A stretch of 47,958 nucleotides of DNA from NCBI RefSeq assembly GCF_003626695.1, contig NZ_RBAH01000041.1, positions 1 through 47,958 of the forward strand, read 5' to 3'. Numbering within the stretch: position 1 is the stretch's first letter; each line of letters starts with the position of its first letter. Positions 8,925 to 17,283 of the stretch are shown in pieces. The translations under genes and the position numbers were made by a program. This DNA is from Paenibacillus ginsengarvi (GTDB lineage: Bacteria; Bacillota; Bacilli; Paenibacillales; NBRC-103111). The notes beneath the pieces were generated by a model. It was not told the DNA's origin. It searched no databases and saw only the letters and a list, made by a program, of their open reading frames with translations.

Positions 8925-8949
8925 ATGGGAGTACTCAGAACTTTGCTCA

Positions 8950-9255
8950 TTATTTACCGGCATATTCCTTTGTCGCTGTAGCCAGCATGGATTCCCAATT
9001 GGAAAAATCCGTCTCCCTCACCACATGCCGGTCAAAAAGTTCGCCGGAAATATTATTGACATCCTCATGTGTCTTTGCTTGAAAATTGCCTTTATCTAAA
9101 AACTCTCCAAAGCTCTTAAAACTGGAGTGCTTACTCATGAACGATTCACTAAACAACTTTTCTAAAGAAATATGATTCGGATCTTCTTCAATCGTTTTCT
9201 GGCCTTGTAATTCCTTCAACAACTCGTCAAATGATATAAGCTTATGCTTTTTCAA
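8950..9255 (-). CDS. Hypothetical protein, acidic, 101 aa
   Basis: TTG start at 9255 with AAGGGGTGG just upstream. The product is hydrophilic and charged (ISFDELLKELQG, then KTIEEDPNHISLEKLF, DRHVVRETDFSNWESMLATA), with no signal peptide or membrane segment. I do not recognise the family. It starts 35 bp after the stop of the 96-residue gene at 9291-9581, so the two likely form one transcript. Codon use is AT-rich compared with the sulfatase next to it. The pair could be a mobile two-gene unit, but no partner motif is visible. Confidence 0.6.
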   Translation of the reverse strand: MKKHKLISFDELLKELQGQKTIEEDPNHISLEKLFSESFMSKHSSFKSFGEFLDKGNFQAKTHEDVNNISGELFDRHVVRETDFSNWESMLATATKEYAGK

Positions 9256-9290
9256 ACTACCACCCCTTAATCTGTGTTATGGATCCTAGC

Positions 9291-9581
9291 CTATCTTGTC
9301 GATATCGAAGACCACTCATTTTCAAGCCAGTTATCAAAGTCAGCGCCTTTATCACCTTCGTAGGTATCATACACATCGAGTCTCATCTTTTTTAATTTCT
9401 CTTTAAACTCTTCAAAGGAATGACCTGCTGGCAAGCTTTTCTTAATTCTTACCAAGATTTTAGTCGTTCCTTTAATCAAGTCTCCTTTTTTCCTTGGCGG
9501 CAGTTGAATATCTTCGCCAAATTCTTTGAGTTTATGGAAAGCAGCCTCTTGAACTTTGTACACGGCATCATTATTGTTCAT
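9291..9581 (-). CDS. Hypothetical protein, basic, 96 aa
   Basis: The ATG at 9581 overlaps the TGA of the sulfatase gene (ATGA), and no separate ribosome binding site is visible, so translation would depend on coupling. The protein has a basic middle (LPPRKKGDLIKGTTKILVRI) and a conserved-looking acidic end (YDTYEGDKGADFDNWLENEW). I do not recognise it. Its AT-rich codons differ strongly from the GC-rich sulfatase, so the overlap may be an accident of a deletion that fused the two rather than a true operon. It is followed by the 101-residue gene at 8950. Confidence 0.55.
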   Translation of the reverse strand: MNNNDAVYKVQEAAFHKLKEFGEDIQLPPRKKGDLIKGTTKILVRIKKSLPAGHSFEEFKEKLKKMRLDVYDTYEGDKGADFDNWLENEWSSISTR

Positions 9582-11119
9582 CTTTGAAACGCTTGCAGCG
9601 GCCCGGCATATGGCGCATGTTCGAATCGACATGGGTTCTCCGTTACCCGCGGGTCCTGCTGCTTGTGCAGCACCTCCATCAGCTCCACGTTCAGCTTCTT
9701 CTTGATGTCCGAATATTCCGGCCTGTCAGCCACATTCTCCATATAAAAAGGATCCTTCCGCAAATCGTACAGTTCCTCATACGGGCGTTTACCGAAGCCC
9801 AAACGGAACAGCGGCTTGATCTCCTCTTCATTTCGGTGATGAATCATCCATGCTTTAGTTGGGCTAGCATCCATATCGGCGTAGGCGACTCCGGTTTTCC
9901 AATGCAAGTCCTCGTAGGAGGGAGGCACGGTATTCGGATTGTCCAAGCCGCGGGGAGCGCCCATTGGCCAGCGGTCCGGCTCAAAATTGATGATGTACAG
10001 ATATTCCTCAGTCCGAATGGCCCGCTGCGGATAAGGCAACTCGCCTTTGCGAGCGGAGCTGACATGCCTCTCCCGGCCGGTTACGACAAAGGTGCGCCCC
10101 GGGTCCACCTGACCGCTTATCTCGCTCAGCAAAACCGGTAGCAGACTGCATCCCGTCATCGATTCTGGGATCGGCATCCCCGCCGCCTCCAGAAAGGTCG
10201 GTGCCAGATCCATCAGGTTCACGAAGTCGTCGATGATCCGTCCCGGCTGGATATGACCCGGCCAACGCATAGCAAGTGCGACCTCGCAGCCGATATTGTA
10301 CAGATTGCATTTGCCTCGCGGCATTCCAGGAATCCCGTGGTCCCCGCTCACGACGATCAGCGTCTCGTCGAGCTCGCCTAACTCCTCCAGCCGCTGCAGA
10401 ATAATGCCTAGTCCGGTATCCATCGCTTGGCATTCGCCCAAATAATCGCAAACATCCTCTCGAACCTCCGGAACGTCCGGCAAAAATGCGGGCAGCCGGC
10501 CCATGAGATCGTCTGGATTCAGCCCCCATAGCGCCTTGCCGGAACCCTGCTCCCACGTACGATGGGTATTGGTCGGACCCCACCAATAGCAAAATGGCTT
10601 TCCCTCCGGCCGGGATTCCATGAAAGAGTCAAAGTTCATTCGAACTTCGTCTAGAAGCTCTCGCTTGGCTGCTTCTATCCCGATCTCCTGCGCGCGCTTG
10701 GTGACATGGTGAGAAAACTTGCCGAAGTTGGCGCCACCCGTTACATACGCGGTTCGCTTCCCGCCATACGGAGCATTGGCGGTTTTTCCGGGAGACCACA
10801 CTTTGTAAGTGTGGCCGATGTGGTAGCCGTTTTTCTCCAGCTCAAGCGGATAAGTCGGAATCGTTTCGTCCCAGACGGCCCCGAGCAGAATGGCGCCGAG
10901 ACCAGTCTGCCAAAAATATTGGCCGGACAGCAAGGAACTGCGGCAAGGTGTGCAGCTCGGCGCCGGAACGGAAGCATTCATAAAGAGCGCGCCTTCTCGG
11001 GCGATCCGATCGAAACTCGGAGTGGAGATAAGCTTATTGATAGAATCAGGTCCTTCGTGCTCGGCATAAATGCTGGCATAGCGTCCCCAGTCGTCGGCGA
11101 AAGCAAACAAGATATTCAA
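9578..11119 (-). CDS. Sulfatase (formylglycine-dependent)
   Basis: 513 residues, cytoplasmic by sequence (no signal peptide). The active-site signature CTPCRSSLLSG is at residues 56-66; Cys56 would be converted to formylglycine. Metal ligands are visible as FADDWG (Asp9, Asp10) and VVSGDHGIPG. The later part (YDLRKDPFYMENVADRPEYS) is the usual sulfatase C-terminal subdomain. The family hydrolyses sulfate esters or N-sulfate on sugars, so with the lyase and glycoside hydrolase nearby a sulfated glycan is possible. TTG start at 11119 has AAAGGTG 8 bp upstream. No maturase gene is in the window. Confidence 0.88.
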   Translation of the reverse strand: MNILFAFADDWGRYASIYAEHEGPDSINKLISTPSFDRIAREGALFMNASVPAPSCTPCRSSLLSGQYFWQTGLGAILLGAVWDETIPTYPLELEKNGYHIGHTYKVWSPGKTANAPYGGKRTAYVTGGANFGKFSHHVTKRAQEIGIEAAKRELLDEVRMNFDSFMESRPEGKPFCYWWGPTNTHRTWEQGSGKALWGLNPDDLMGRLPAFLPDVPEVREDVCDYLGECQAMDTGLGIILQRLEELGELDETLIVVSGDHGIPGMPRGKCNLYNIGCEVALAMRWPGHIQPGRIIDDFVNLMDLAPTFLEAAGMPIPESMTGCSLLPVLLSEISGQVDPGRTFVVTGRERHVSSARKGELPYPQRAIRTEEYLYIINFEPDRWPMGAPRGLDNPNTVPPSYEDLHWKTGVAYADMDASPTKAWMIHHRNEEEIKPLFRLGFGKRPYEELYDLRKDPFYMENVADRPEYSDIKKKLNVELMEVLHKQQDPRVTENPCRFEHAPYAGPLQAFQR

Positions 11120-11192
11120 ATCGAAATCACCTTTCCTTAGGAAGATTTTTAAGTCACCTCGGCAAAATAATCATTAGAGTGACTATTAAGCA

Positions 11193-11235
11193 CGTCTGCC
11201 CGTTACTTCAATGATGAAGAGCAGGGAGACGGCTT
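11193..11235 (+). repeat. Hairpin repeat copy 4 (left half)
   Basis: CTGCCCGTTACTTCAATGAT carries a perfect left core; the next bases GAAGAGCAGGGAGACGGC are a damaged GGAGCAGG stem, and the right core is missing. It sits immediately before the 3' end of the broken phosphotransferase, so a deletion probably removed the right half. Confidence 0.75.
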
Positions 11236-11246
11236 CTTAAATGAAG

Positions 11247-12045
11247 TCAAAATGATAATAGAACATTCTCAATTTCTTTCCACTCTTTGAATCGAATGGG
11301 AACCCTCTTATGCCACACCGTAGCAATTTTTTCCCAGTGTTCCATGCGTCTGTTATACTTTTCAAACCATCCACCTAAGAAGTTTGGACTTGATACAAAG
11401 CCATAACAGAGTTCAGCCGCAATTGCTTTCCATTCCTCTTTTGGCAAAGGATTTATGGAATGATAACCTTTACAAAAGGAAAAAATCCCGTTTAAATCTA
11501 ATGCCGACAAATGTAAACAACACAATAAATCTTCTCCTATGTAACCCTCGGTTCCTGCTCCATCAGTCCAATCCACCAAGGCAGCCACTTCACCATTTAT
11601 TTTTAGCATCCGATGGAAAATGAAAATTATTTTTGGGTTTCTCAGTTGTTATCATCCAATTCCGATGGAACTTTCCTAAAAGCTGCCCCATATAAAAGGC
11701 TTCACGTTCTGGTAATTGTCCAGGGTGATATGTATGGCCACTTATCCATTCATTGACCTGATAAGTCTCATTTTCAACATGCGCTAGCAACTTGCCTTGT
11801 CTTGTTTTAATAAGAAGGGGAGCAGGAAAATCGTATTCCCGTAACGATTGACTTAGCTCAAGCCCCCGTATCATTCGGTCATATCTTTTTTCTACTCGTT
11901 CCTTATACCAAAATCTTTTTGCATACCACTTTTTTGATCCAGCCAGAATACAGAAACTTTCCTCCCAAAGACCGTACTGTATTCTTTTTACATCATTAGC
12001 CTTTATTCCATATTGTTCCTCAAGCGCTTTAATTAGCTTATCCAT
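11247..12045 (-). pseudogene. Phosphotransferase (aminoglycoside/CotS-like kinase), internally deleted
   Basis: Two frames make one broken gene. Codons from 12045 to 11590 give the N-terminal lobe (YGLWEESFCILAGSKKWYAK, then YQVNEWISGHTYHPGQLP, MGQLLGKFHRNW). From 11609 to 11247 a second frame gives the end of the C-lobe (MLKINGEVAALVDWTDGAG, corresponding to the metal-binding D in 'VDW'). The catalytic HGDxxxxN loop that should lie between is absent, and the join is out of frame. Family members are 280-330 residues. So the gene lost roughly 50-60 codons plus the frame. It would not be active. It lies between two repeat copies. Confidence 0.8.
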
Positions 12046-12075
12046 ATAGTCATCGTCCTTAAGAAATATGTATCT

Positions 12076-12148
12076 CGCTTGTTACTATAACGCGCATCAT
12101 AGAGAGCTGCCCTTGTGGCAGTCCCACAATATCGTAGTTAGCGTAATG
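12076..12148 (+). repeat. Hairpin repeat copy 5 (complete)
   Basis: Left core GTTACTATAAC (12081-12091), stem GAGCTGCC CTTGT GGCAG, right end TATCGTAGTTAGCGTAAT with core GTTAGCGTAAT (12137-12147). The right core supplies the stop codon of the tiny ORF at 12138-12194. Confidence 0.8.
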
Positions 12149-12194
12149 CTTCCAGGTTTTTTTGCTCGTTCAAACGCTTCCCAGATAACTTCAT
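12138..12194 (-). pseudogene. 5' remnant of a gene cut at the repeat core (18 codons)
   Basis: ATG at 12194 is preceded by a perfect AGGAGGGGG and, about 50 bp further up, by a promoter-like TTGTCA with TATAAT-rich sequence near 12240-12270. The frame reads MKLSGKRLNEQKNLEALR and stops at a TAA that is part of the repeat's right core. Such a strong start with only 18 codons suggests that the rest of the gene was lost when it was joined to the repeat. A real small peptide is possible but less likely. Confidence 0.5.
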
Positions 12195-12581
12195 AGTATG
12201 CCCCCTCCTAGTTTTACAATAATTGGTTAGTGTGAAGCTATGTTATTATACTATTAATAAATTGACAAACCTTAAAAACTCACGTTTGCTTTCTGAATAG
12301 AAACATACATTCGCCTACCATGCCTGAATATGGAGTTTTCAGAAAATGAGATCTTTGTTTATCTTTATATATCTCATTTTTTTGAAGGGAGGGTCTATCG
12401 AATAGCTACCGATCATCATCGCGTCAGCCTGATTAGTTGAGCAATGATTCATGTATAAATGCCGTTTCGAGTCGGAATAAACCACCAGCCATTTTTCCCT
12501 TTTTTTTCTATAAGGGTTGAAGGTAAAATAAATATTGTAAGGATAAATTCATGAGAATAATATTTAGAACGGAGTGATAGT
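12195..12581. other. AT-rich intergenic region
   Basis: 387 bp without a gene. It should hold the promoter of the minus-strand remnant at its left end and that of the + gene at 12582, which has GGAG 6-7 bp before its TTG. T-runs occur near 12365 and 12495 but without a clear preceding stem. Nothing else is seen. Confidence 0.4.
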
Positions 12582-13235
12582 TTGAGGAAATTTATACTAG
12601 GCATCCTTGTTGGCGCCCTTATATTTTCGGTTAATCGAATCGATGCCTCCAACTTGTTAGAAGTTGTTCAGTTCCCCGCAAAACTTATCATAAACGGGAG
12701 CCCTGCAGCACTGGATGCCGATCATCCTATGTTGAACTATAATGGATCTGCTTATGTTCCGGTCAGAATAATCGGCGAGGCATTACAATCTAAAGTTAAG
12801 TATCTCGATGACCCAGAAAGGACGATCTCAATAAACGACCCGCGTGCAAAACTGCCCCAAAACTATCCCGAAGACTTGGCTATTCTGAATGGGGATGTCG
12901 TTTATCTCTCCATGTCCAAGGCCTACAATGAGGTACAAATAAGTGATTTTCTTAATAATATACAAAAAAACGTTGGCGATTGGATACGGATTACCAGATA
13001 CACCTTCGAAGGTGACCCTATCATTCAGTTGGTTTCATATAACGATGGAATTTTCAGATATACCCTTGATAACTCCCGCGATAAATTCGGCGCTACTGAT
13101 ATTAGGGTAATGGATTGTTCAGAATTGAATAAATCAAATGGAGAATTACTCGGACATAAGTATACCGAGCTTACTTTAAAAGGCTGCGGTCAGAATCAAG
13201 AATCAACCTCGCTATACAAACTATTTGACAAATAA
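12582..13235 (+). CDS. Secreted protein: stalk domain plus DUF4362
   Basis: 217 residues with an N-terminal signal peptide (MRKFILGILVGALIFSV). Residues 30-90 (AKLIINGSPAALDADHPMLN, YVPVRIIGEALQSKVKY) match the copper amine oxidase N-terminal 'stalk' domain common in secreted Paenibacillus proteins. Residues 95-215 match DUF4362: LAILNGDVVYL, IQKNVGDWIRITRYTFEGDP, IFRYTLDNSRDKFGATD and TELTLKGCG. Start TTG at 12582 follows GGAG. Function is unknown; the fold is probably a wall- or membrane-associated module. It is one of few + strand genes here; a repeat copy follows 27 bp after its stop. Confidence 0.8.
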   Translation: MRKFILGILVGALIFSVNRIDASNLLEVVQFPAKLIINGSPAALDADHPMLNYNGSAYVPVRIIGEALQSKVKYLDDPERTISINDPRAKLPQNYPEDLAILNGDVVYLSMSKAYNEVQISDFLNNIQKNVGDWIRITRYTFEGDPIIQLVSYNDGIFRYTLDNSRDKFGATDIRVMDCSELNKSNGELLGHKYTELTLKGCGQNQESTSLYKLFDK

Positions 13236-13261
13236 GGAGTTAGTATTGGATATCCACCTTA

Positions 13262-13360
13262 CGTTAGAGCATCACACATCAATCAGACTGTGCGCAACGA
13301 AGGCAGCCGAACATATTGTCCGGCTGCCTTTGTGTAACGACTGAGCTATCGTACCCATCC
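13262..13360 (+). repeat. Hairpin repeat copy 6 (worn cores)
   Basis: Left core reduced to CGTTAGAGCATCAC, a strong stem GGCAGCCG (13302-13309)..CGGCTGCC (13321-13328), then TGAGCTATCGTACCCATCC as a damaged right end. It lies between two convergent genes and keeps the + orientation although the gene to its left is on the + strand. The stem may also act as a terminator. Confidence 0.7.
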
Positions 13361-13392
13361 CCCCGATTTAAGGATGTATTCACGGAAATTTT

Positions 13393-14928
13393 TTAAAAAA
13401 TACTAACTCGAAAAGGCTGTTGGATTTTATTGTATCCATAGTCGTAAATCCGGAATCGCAGTGGATTTTCAAGATACTGCCTCAAATCGACGTCCTTGAA
13501 TTTGGTCCGGAAGCAAGTATCCTCGGTATCCGAAAGATCCGGATACGTCGAACCACAACCTCCAGCAAAGCTTGAAAGTTTAAGCCTGTATTCTTCCGGT
13601 GTCGACACCCGCATCAGGCGAACCCCCTCGAACGACGTAATAGGGGATTGCTGCTTCGGCGTCTGTAAGATGATTTCCAGTAGTTCCGGGTACAATTTGG
13701 CGCTTTTCAGCTTGAGCCGGTCGTCCGGTGTCTTTAACAATTTCTGTTGATCCAGATCGACCAGCACATCCAGCTTGTCTTTGTCCAGTGCGCGGATGCT
13801 GCTGCCCACAATTTCGAGCGACTTCGCTTGGGCCAAATAGTTCCCTTCGAAATAAAGGGTGACCGGGTTTGGCGGCAAGCCGAGTTCTCCTGTATACGCT
13901 TGATCCGACCACACATCGGCGTATGAATGCGAGAACGAAGAAACATAATATTCGAGCGCTTTCCACTCATTGCCGGTTTCATCCATCAGTCGCAAATCCT
14001 CGATAGCAAAAATTTGCTTGGTGTTGTGCGGATCTATGACCAATTCGAGTTTGGTCACCGTCGGCAGCATGGTCGCCCGCAGGAACGTCACCTTTTGCCC
14101 TTCCAAGGTCACTGTTTGGTTAATGTCGAATATTTTCTTCTGAAGGGCGAATTTTTCCTTATCAATCCGAAACGTGAACTTCCATTCCGGTTTGAGCGGC
14201 CACAGCACAGCCTCATCTTGCTTCTGCCCCTCCATCTGCACTTTTAAAGTGAGTCTCTGCGGAATGGAGGCATTTTCCCGCAATAAGTACTGCATATTTC
14301 CGTTCAATTGATTCCCTTTTGCTACCCACGGGGGTTCGATCTCCCCAAGTGTCCTTCCGCCATCGACTACTTCACCGGTGTCGGCATCGATCCAGTCCGC
14401 TCGGACATTGTTGATTTGCTTGTAGCCTACCTTGTCCGTAACGGTGTAAAAAGCGATCATTCTGGCCTCGTCGATAATAATATCGTTAATCGTCACTTGA
14501 ATCCCGTCGTGCTCAACGCTCTTGCCAATATGCTGCATATAATCGTTCTCTACGGCCGTCTCGATTCCTGCATCCCGATGAAGCGCCTGCGCCAGAAACT
14601 GAAGAATCGGCAGCTTGCCTACGTAAGCCTCAATGGAAGTTGAAAAGCGTGCGCTTGCGAGCAGCATGACAACAATTAATGCAGCGGCCCATCCCACCTT
14701 GCGGTAATGCCTGCGACGAAGTTCCTTTCCTTTACGCATCCCGCTGCGTATAAAATCGTCGATTCGTTCGGGCACGGGATCGTAACGATAAGCTTCCTTT
14801 AGCGACTGTAAGCATTCATCGTTGCCAAAGTCAAAGTCCCGATCCGAAGCCGGTTCTTTTGTCGGTTCTGCCGAGGGTTTGGTCTGATCTGCATTCGCCT
14901 CAAGATTCATACTTTTCCGATCTTCCAT
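13393..14928 (-). CDS. DUF4179 membrane anti-sigma-like protein
   Basis: 511 residues. Residues 35-75 are cytoplasmic (LQSLKEAYRYDPVPERIDDF, the usual anti-sigma start), a membrane segment follows (VGWAAALIVVMLLASARF, about 83-100), then a large outside part. The region just after the membrane (PILQFLAQAL to about 230) fits DUF4179; the C-terminal half (LSSFAGGCGSTYPDLSDTED, RFRIYDYGYNKIQQPF) fits the DUF5643-type domain. It shares the bases TAATG with the end of the ECF sigma gene upstream, the arrangement expected of a sigma/anti-sigma pair: the protein should hold the sigma factor at the membrane until an envelope signal arrives. Confidence 0.85.
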   Translation of the reverse strand: MEDRKSMNLEANADQTKPSAEPTKEPASDRDFDFGNDECLQSLKEAYRYDPVPERIDDFIRSGMRKGKELRRRHYRKVGWAAALIVVMLLASARFSTSIEAYVGKLPILQFLAQALHRDAGIETAVENDYMQHIGKSVEHDGIQVTINDIIIDEARMIAFYTVTDKVGYKQINNVRADWIDADTGEVVDGGRTLGEIEPPWVAKGNQLNGNMQYLLRENASIPQRLTLKVQMEGQKQDEAVLWPLKPEWKFTFRIDKEKFALQKKIFDINQTVTLEGQKVTFLRATMLPTVTKLELVIDPHNTKQIFAIEDLRLMDETGNEWKALEYYVSSFSHSYADVWSDQAYTGELGLPPNPVTLYFEGNYLAQAKSLEIVGSSIRALDKDKLDVLVDLDQQKLLKTPDDRLKLKSAKLYPELLEIILQTPKQQSPITSFEGVRLMRVSTPEEYRLKLSSFAGGCGSTYPDLSDTEDTCFRTKFKDVDLRQYLENPLRFRIYDYGYNKIQQPFRVSIF

Positions 14929-15443
14929 TACCTGTCCTCCTCTTCCATTCGCAAATGACTGCGCAATCCTTTAAGCGCTCGGTACAGCCACGTTTTAACG
15001 GTACTGTCCTTCCGGCCAAGCACCTCGGCGATTTCTCGAATCGTATAGTCCTCGTAATATTTCAAAAAAATGATTTGCTGGTATCTCGGCTCCAGCTTAT
15101 CTATTGCCGTTTCGATGACGATACGAGAAGAATCGACTACCTGACCGGAGCCTATTGGTTCATGGACGATCGACGTCTGTCTGCGCCGGCGCCTTAGTTC
15201 GTTCAGGCAATAATTCATCAGGATCCGAACGATCCATGTGCCGAAAAACTGCGGCTTCCTGAGCTTATGCAGCTTCGTATAGGCGCGGCATGTCGCTTCG
15301 TGTACGGCTTCGAGCGCATCTTCTTCGTTCTTCAGATAGCCGAGCGCGATGCGGTATAGCTTTTCTTTGTGGCAGCTCACCAGTTGGAAAAACGCTTCGT
15401 CATCTCCCTGCTTCGCAACCCGCACGAGTTCGGTTGAATCCAT
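14928..15443 (-). CDS. ECF-type RNA polymerase sigma factor
   Basis: 171 residues. Region 2 is visible as LVSCHKEKLYRIALGYLKNE followed by EDALEAVHEATCRAYTKL; region 4 as YQQIIFLKYYEDYTIREIAE followed by VLGRKDSTVKTWLYRALKGL. This is the SigV/SigW-like ECF group of Firmicutes. I prefer ATG 15443 (GGGGAACGG upstream) over the ATG at 15467, which has no Shine-Dalgarno sequence. It is the first gene of a two-gene operon with the DUF4179 anti-sigma, and such operons usually regulate themselves. The stimulus cannot be read from the sequence. Confidence 0.88.
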   Translation of the reverse strand: MDSTELVRVAKQGDDEAFFQLVSCHKEKLYRIALGYLKNEEDALEAVHEATCRAYTKLHKLRKPQFFGTWIVRILMNYCLNELRRRRRQTSIVHEPIGSGQVVDSSRIVIETAIDKLEPRYQQIIFLKYYEDYTIREIAEVLGRKDSTVKTWLYRALKGLRSHLRMEEEDR

Positions 15444-15572
15444 GTCCGTCCGTTCCCCATTCCTCATAATTTATGGATTAGACCTCGCAACAGTGGAAAA
15501 AGTTTCAACCTGAGCAACTGAACTTGTCCATGTATTAAAAATTGAAGGGAACTAACCCCATAGATACGAAAA

Positions 15573-15618
15573 ACCTCCCATAAGAGCCATGAAATCTAGT
15601 TGGCTTCATATGGAAGGT
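15573..15618 (-). terminator. Terminator of the serine hydrolase remnant
   Basis: On the minus strand ACCTTCCATATGAAGCC pairs with GGCTCTTATGGGAGGT and is followed by TTTTTCG. It starts 29 bp after the stop of the serine hydrolase pseudogene. Confidence 0.8.
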
Positions 15619-15646
15619 CTTAGTGCACGGTCGCCTTGTAGATATT

Positions 15647-17040
15647 TTATTGAGCCAGTTTTCCCTCCGCTTCAGTTGCTGAAGATGGATATAAATCGTT
15701 ATACAAATTGGTTAATTTTAATTTGACCTTATCGTGATCCAATGTAAATGTTAACAAATATTCGGCATAAGACTGTAGTTCTTTAAGCTGCAAGTTAATA
15801 GCGTTATTATCAAAAGTAGCAGTAGCTACGGTACTGTTAATCGGGGATATTTCCGACGGGTCGTAGTAGGCCATATAATTTCCATTAAATCCAAAGCTAC
15901 GGGTTCTTTTCACCCCTTTAAACTCAATGGTCAAACTCCCCACGTTGTTGTTTAGGAAATCAAAGGTATAGGAGAAAGCTCCATTTTCAAAATCATACCT
16001 TTTTCCGGAAATATCCTTGGCAAAAGGCGGAATTTCAATCGTTTGGGAGACAACAGGCGGACTTTCAGCGTGCAAAACTTCTTGTAACGTCCGACCTGCT
16101 ATCGAAATGTTTTCCAATGGTTTTGATGATATAGAGGGTATTATAAATTGCTCCAATAGCAGTGTTGGCAAGTTGAAATTAGTTGTGCTTCCAGTTGTGA
16201 CAACTACCATATTTTGATGGGGCAGTACATTAATGGTTTGCCCACCAGTACCAGATGCTGAATACCCCTCGTTATTGTTCATCCACCATAAATATCCATA
16301 GTCTCTACCTAAGAACAGATTCGATTTTAGGTGAGTCCTCGTGGATTCCATAACCCATTCTTTAGAAACGATTTGATTTCCATAGCGGACAGGATATCCG
16401 TAGCACCCGTATTGTAGTTAAATATGCTGCCAGGTTTCTCCTGCATTGGACGATTGAGTGCGAATAACACTGGATCTGCGGCTTGAGTCGCTTCTGTATA
16501 CGAATTACCTGTTTGCCCGTAGGGAACAGTAGACTCCCGCCAATCGAACCCTGCTGTCATCGTAAGCAAGTTTTGAATCGTGATCTCCTGTTTTAGCGGA
16601 TCCATGTTGTCGATGGACTTATCCGGGAAGTAAGGCAATACTTTGTTTTGAATGTCGGTGATCTTACCTTCCTTTACAGCGATACCTATTAAAGCGGAAA
16701 GCACACTTTTCGACGTTGATTGAAGGGTATGGACCAGGTCCTCTCGATAAGGATAAAAATTTGCGTTCAATACCATGTATCCGTTACGGATAATGACAAT
16801 GCTGCGAATCTTTGATTTTTGATCTTTTAAATATTCGATCATTCGAAGCAGTTGTTCCGAGTCCATCCCTTGCTCTTCCGGCTTAGAAGTTCGCCATTCG
16901 GATTCCGGAAAATAATCATTTTTTACTGCTTTTGAAGCTGGGTCACTCCGAGCATTAAAATGGTAAATTGAGTATCCTAGTACCATAATGATCATACAAA
17001 GGATAGTTAGGATTTTTTTATTTATCTTGATATTGCCCCA
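15647..17040 (-). pseudogene. Serine hydrolase (beta-lactamase class C family), internally deleted
   Basis: The N-terminal frame (down to 16327) has a membrane anchor (ILTILCMIIMVLGYSIYHF) and the SxxK motif in LQSTSKSVLSALIG, then the YxN-type FNYNTGATDILSA. It then runs into a different frame (16351 to 15647) whose start, QIVSKEWVMESTRTH, and the following GRDYGYLWWMNN are the late part of the same family. About 80-100 residues between these blocks are missing and the join is out of frame, so the enzyme cannot be complete. No ATG stands at the proper N-terminus, and the upstream codons look like another gene's debris. Family enzymes act on peptides or esters outside the cell. Confidence 0.82.
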
Positions 17041-17139
17041 TCTCCCCTCAGGTTGAATCCGGCCAGCTCCGGAATCGGGAACGGAAAATATTTCAGCATC
17101 GCACCCGATCCCAAAAGGCGGATTACGAGGGAGCGTAAG

Positions 17140-17170
17140 AAAGCTGCCGGTCATTCTCGCGGCAGCTTTT
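17140..17170. terminator. Bidirectional hairpin terminator
   Basis: AAGCTGCCG (17141-17149) pairs with CGGCAGCTT (17160-17168), with T-rich sequence on the + side and TTTCTTACG on the minus side. It is placed to end the sugar-binding protein transcript coming from the right. Confidence 0.7.
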
Positions 17171-17180
17171 TGGTGTAGGG

Positions 17181-17280
17181 TTATTGGGCCATCGTTTCCC
17201 GTTGAATAATCGTTCCAAACTTTTTCAAATCCATAATCCCGTTCGACCTTACAAATTCTTGTTTCGTAACATATATCGCA
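17181..17280 (-). pseudogene. C-terminal remnant of an unidentified gene
   Basis: Directly after the sugar-binding protein stop a frame without a start reads AIYVTKQEFVRSNGIMDLKK, then FGTIIQRETMAQ, and ends with TAA before the terminator. The composition looks like real protein. Past the terminator another short open stretch (AMLKYFPFPIPELAGFNLRG) may be a piece of yet another gene. I cannot name either. They suggest that several genes were lost between the sugar-binding protein and the serine hydrolase. Confidence 0.35.
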
Positions 17281-17283
17281 GCG

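Noticed and set aside
10706..11140. + strand ORF of 144 codons opposite the sulfatase start
   Set aside because: It overlaps the conserved sulfatase active-site region in antisense and has no start signal.
14000..14700. + strand ORFs within the DUF4179 gene
   Set aside because: Shadows of a full-length gene that has a clear partner sigma gene and start.
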